NCBI GenBank assembly: GCA_003531665.1
Contig: DQFC01000029.1
Coordinates: 84,116 to 92,228, forward strand
Length of the DNA: 8,113 bases
Direction of reading: 5' to 3'
DNA from: Candidatus Collierbacteria bacterium
GTDB lineage: Bacteria > Patescibacteriota > Microgenomatia > UBA1400 > MFAQ01
In this document: in pieces, positions 6,768-8,113 of the stretch
Layout: each line of letters begins with the position of its first letter
Numbering within the stretch: the first letter of the stretch is position 1
Made by a program: the position numbers and the translations under genes
Notes under the pieces: generated by a model
What the model was told of the DNA's origin: nothing
What the model saw: the letters and a program-made list of their open reading frames with translations, nothing else
Database searches by the model: none

Positions 6768-6773
6768 TTATGC

Positions 6774-8113
6774 GTGTATACAAGACAGCTACTACCGGAT
6801 GAAATTTCGCTAATTCCCGAACCCCTTAAGAAAACATTTGATGAATTTGGAGAAGCCGGTTTTGAGATTTATTTAGTAGGGGGTGGAGTAAGAAACTTGA
6901 TCTTGGGCAAAACACCTGAGAATTGTGATCTGACAACAAATGCCACACCAGATCAGAGCTTGGAGATCCTTAAAATGCACAGCCCTTTCTATAATAACGA
7001 TTTTGGAACGGTTTCTTTTAATGTGCAAGTCGAGGGAATTGAGGAACTTTATGAAGTGACAACATATAGATCAGAAAAAGAGTACTCGGACTATCGGAGA
7101 CCGGATAATGTGTCGTGGGGGAAAACTCTCGAAGAAGATGTGACCAGAAGGGACTTTACGATAAACGCGATAGTAATAGGAATCAAGAACTCAAGGAATC
7201 AAGAACTCAAGGAATCAAGGCAGTACGAGTTGGTGGATATGGTGGATGGGCTGAAGGATTTTGAAAAAGGTTTGATCAGGGCCGTGGGTGACCCTCGTAT
7301 TCGGTTTAACGAAGATGCTCTGCGAATGATGCGAGCGATTAGATTTGCGGCCAAATTAGGTTTTTCGATTGAAGAAAACACGTTGGCTGCTATAAGTGAA
7401 AAGTCGGAACTGCTGGAAAAAATTAGTAAAGAGAGGGTTCGTGAGGAGTTCCTGAGAATTCTAGGGTCAAATTATCCGGTAGATGGTGTCCGGCTATTGA
7501 TATCTACGGGACTAATGGAACATTTTTTGCCGGAAGCGCTTGAGGGGCGTGGGGTAATTCAGGGAGGGCATCATCGATTGACTGTTTTGGACCATATGCT
7601 GGAATCTCTTGCCGAATGTCCCTCAACCGACCCGATAGTCCGCTTTGCCACCTTTACACATGACATTGGCAAGCCAAGAAGTCAGCGCTTTAAATGCCGA
7701 AAGTGTGGAAAGATGTTCCGAGACCTGCCTGCCGGCGAGGCAGATCTGTCCGAGGAAATGACTACCTGCGTCAACTGTGGATACATACAGCCAACAAAGG
7801 GAATGGTGACTTTTTACGGCCATGAAGTGATTGGAGCAAGAATGATCAGAGAGATTACGGAAAGACTAAAATTTAACCGCAAACAAATCGAAAAAATCGA
7901 AACTTTGGTCAGGTGGCATATGTTTGCCTATCAACCGGAAATGACCGATGCCTCGATCCGGAGACTAATAAGGAGGGTGGGTAAGGAAAACATTAACGAC
8001 ATGGTAATGCTGAGGATCGCGGACCGCAAAGGAAGTGGAGCGAAGACCACCAGCTGGAGATTCTTGGAACTGCAAAAAAGAATTGGCGAACAACTGTTTG
8101 AGCCGATGGAGAT
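6774..8113 (+). CDS. cca: CCA-adding enzyme (tRNA nucleotidyltransferase, class II, HD-containing), 3' end cut by window
   Basis: This family adds or repairs the CCA end of tRNA. The frame is open for 446 codons to the right edge. The nucleotidyltransferase head shows YLVGGGVRN (33-41), PENCDLTTNA (48-57), DFGTVSF, EEDVTRRDFTINA (120-132), DPRIRFNEDALRMMRAIRFAAKLGF with the template motif EDxxR at 180-184, and a neck segment ERVREEFLRIL. An HD domain follows (HHRLTVLDH, then H296-D297 in THDIGKP, then GHEVIGA). Two oddities stand out. The catalytic DxD is N50-C-D52, losing the first Asp, and VRD reads VRN. A CxxC...CxxC ribbon (C308, C311, C332, C335) is inserted between HDIGKP and GHE. GTG 6774 is the only in-frame standard start after the TAA at 6762 that keeps the full N-terminal strand, and it has a well-placed -10. 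The poly(A) polymerase subfamily is the alternative; the EDxxR motif favours CCA addition. Confidence 0.9.
   Translation, partial: MYTRQLLPDEISLIPEPLKKTFDEFGEAGFEIYLVGGGVRNLILGKTPENCDLTTNATPDQSLEILKMHSPFYNNDFGTVSFNVQVEGIEELYEVTTYRSEKEYSDYRRPDNVSWGKTLEEDVTRRDFTINAIVIGIKNSRNQELKESRQYELVDMVDGLKDFEKGLIRAVGDPRIRFNEDALRMMRAIRFAAKLGFSIEENTLAAISEKSELLEKISKERVREEFLRILGSNYPVDGVRLLISTGLMEHFLPEALEGRGVIQGGHHRLTVLDHMLESLAECPSTDPIVRFATFTHDIGKPRSQRFKCRKCGKMFRDLPAGEADLSEEMTTCVNCGYIQPTKGMVTFYGHEVIGARMIREITERLKFNRKQIEKIETLVRWHMFAYQPEMTDASIRRLIRRVGKENINDMVMLRIADRKGSGAKTTSWRFLELQKRIGEQLFEPME
7179..7219 (+). repeat. 16-bp direct tandem repeat inside cca, about 2.6 copies
   Basis: The unit GGAATCAAGAACTCAA occurs perfectly at 7179-7194 and 7195-7210, followed by its first 9 bases at 7211-7219. 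Because 16 is not a multiple of 3, each copy is read in a different frame (GIKNS, RNQELK, ESRQ). It falls in the variable loop between the RRDFTINA motif and the LVDMVDG segment. Confidence 0.9.
7695..7778 (+). other. Zinc-ribbon insert within the HD domain of cca
   Basis: The segment codes for C308-R-K-C311-G, a 20-residue spacer, and C332-V-N-C335-G. It lies between the HDIGKP motif and the next HD-domain histidine (GHEVIGA), a stretch that is short in ordinary class II enzymes. Two CxxCG knuckles are the classic zinc-ribbon arrangement; metal binding is inferred. Confidence 0.7.
7721..7747. repeat. Imperfect inverted repeat (10-bp arms, 7-base loop) inside cca
   Basis: The left arm AGACCTGCCT (7721-7730) and right arm AGGCAGATCT (7738-7747) pair at 9 of 10 positions around the loop GCCGGCG, whose first six bases are themselves palindromic. 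In frame it codes for DLPAGEADL (residues 317-325), between the two CxxC knuckles of the zinc ribbon. Confidence 0.75.

Noticed and set aside
6770..6802. ATG-started mini reading frame of 10 codons ahead of cca
   Set aside because: It is in a different frame, very short, and begins before the transcription start predicted from the -10 element; the GTG at 6774 fits better.
1..8113. CRISPR array, tRNA genes, insertion sequence or toxin-antitoxin pair
   Set aside because: No regularly spaced repeats, cloverleaf-like segments, transposase motifs or paired small genes of a known kind were seen.
1..8113. Recoded UGA (Gracilibacteria or Absconditabacteria type code)
   Set aside because: gltX ends in TGA at the expected family length and no in-frame TGA interrupts any conserved gene.

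Overview
The window looks like a compact chromosomal segment from a candidate phyla radiation (Patescibacteria) bacterium, perhaps of the Microgenomates group; the group assignment is inference. The reasons are near-zero gene spacing, almost no Shine-Dalgarno sequences, -10-like hexamers placed 5 to 7 bases before several start codons (leaderless layout), a RelA/SpoT protein trimmed after its TGS domain, and conserved but uncharacterised small and membrane-anchored proteins. TGA is used as a normal stop (gltX), so the UGA-glycine code of Gracilibacteria and Absconditabacteria does not apply.

Layout. Bases 3159 down to 1 hold a leftward cluster: glutamyl-tRNA synthetase (gltX), a membrane-anchored protein with a probable double-psi beta-barrel, a 108-residue unknown protein, and a tandem zinc-ribbon protein that runs off the left edge. 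Only 25 bases separate gltX from a rightward gene (3185-4267) for a membrane-anchored extracytoplasmic protein; the spacer carries a self-complementary AGTATACT that can serve as the -10 element for both directions. The rightward gene meets, stop codon to stop codon with no gap, a leftward pair transcribed from 6735: a short RelA/SpoT-type (p)ppGpp enzyme followed by a D-alanyl-D-alanine carboxypeptidase. From 6774 to the right edge runs a class II CCA-adding enzyme, divergent from rel and cut off at its 3' end.

How the genes relate. The mix is translation (gltX, cca), stringent-response signalling (rel) and cell-envelope work (DD-carboxypeptidase, barrel protein, anchored protein). No mobile element, CRISPR array, RNA gene or defence system is visible.

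The most unusual signals are in the CCA-adding enzyme. It has a CxxC...CxxC zinc ribbon inserted in its HD domain, a near-perfect inverted repeat inside that insert read in frame, a 16-bp tandem repeat whose unit length is not a multiple of three, and Asn in place of the first catalytic Asp. The Rel protein also has changed hydrolase metal-site residues, while its synthetase residues look intact.
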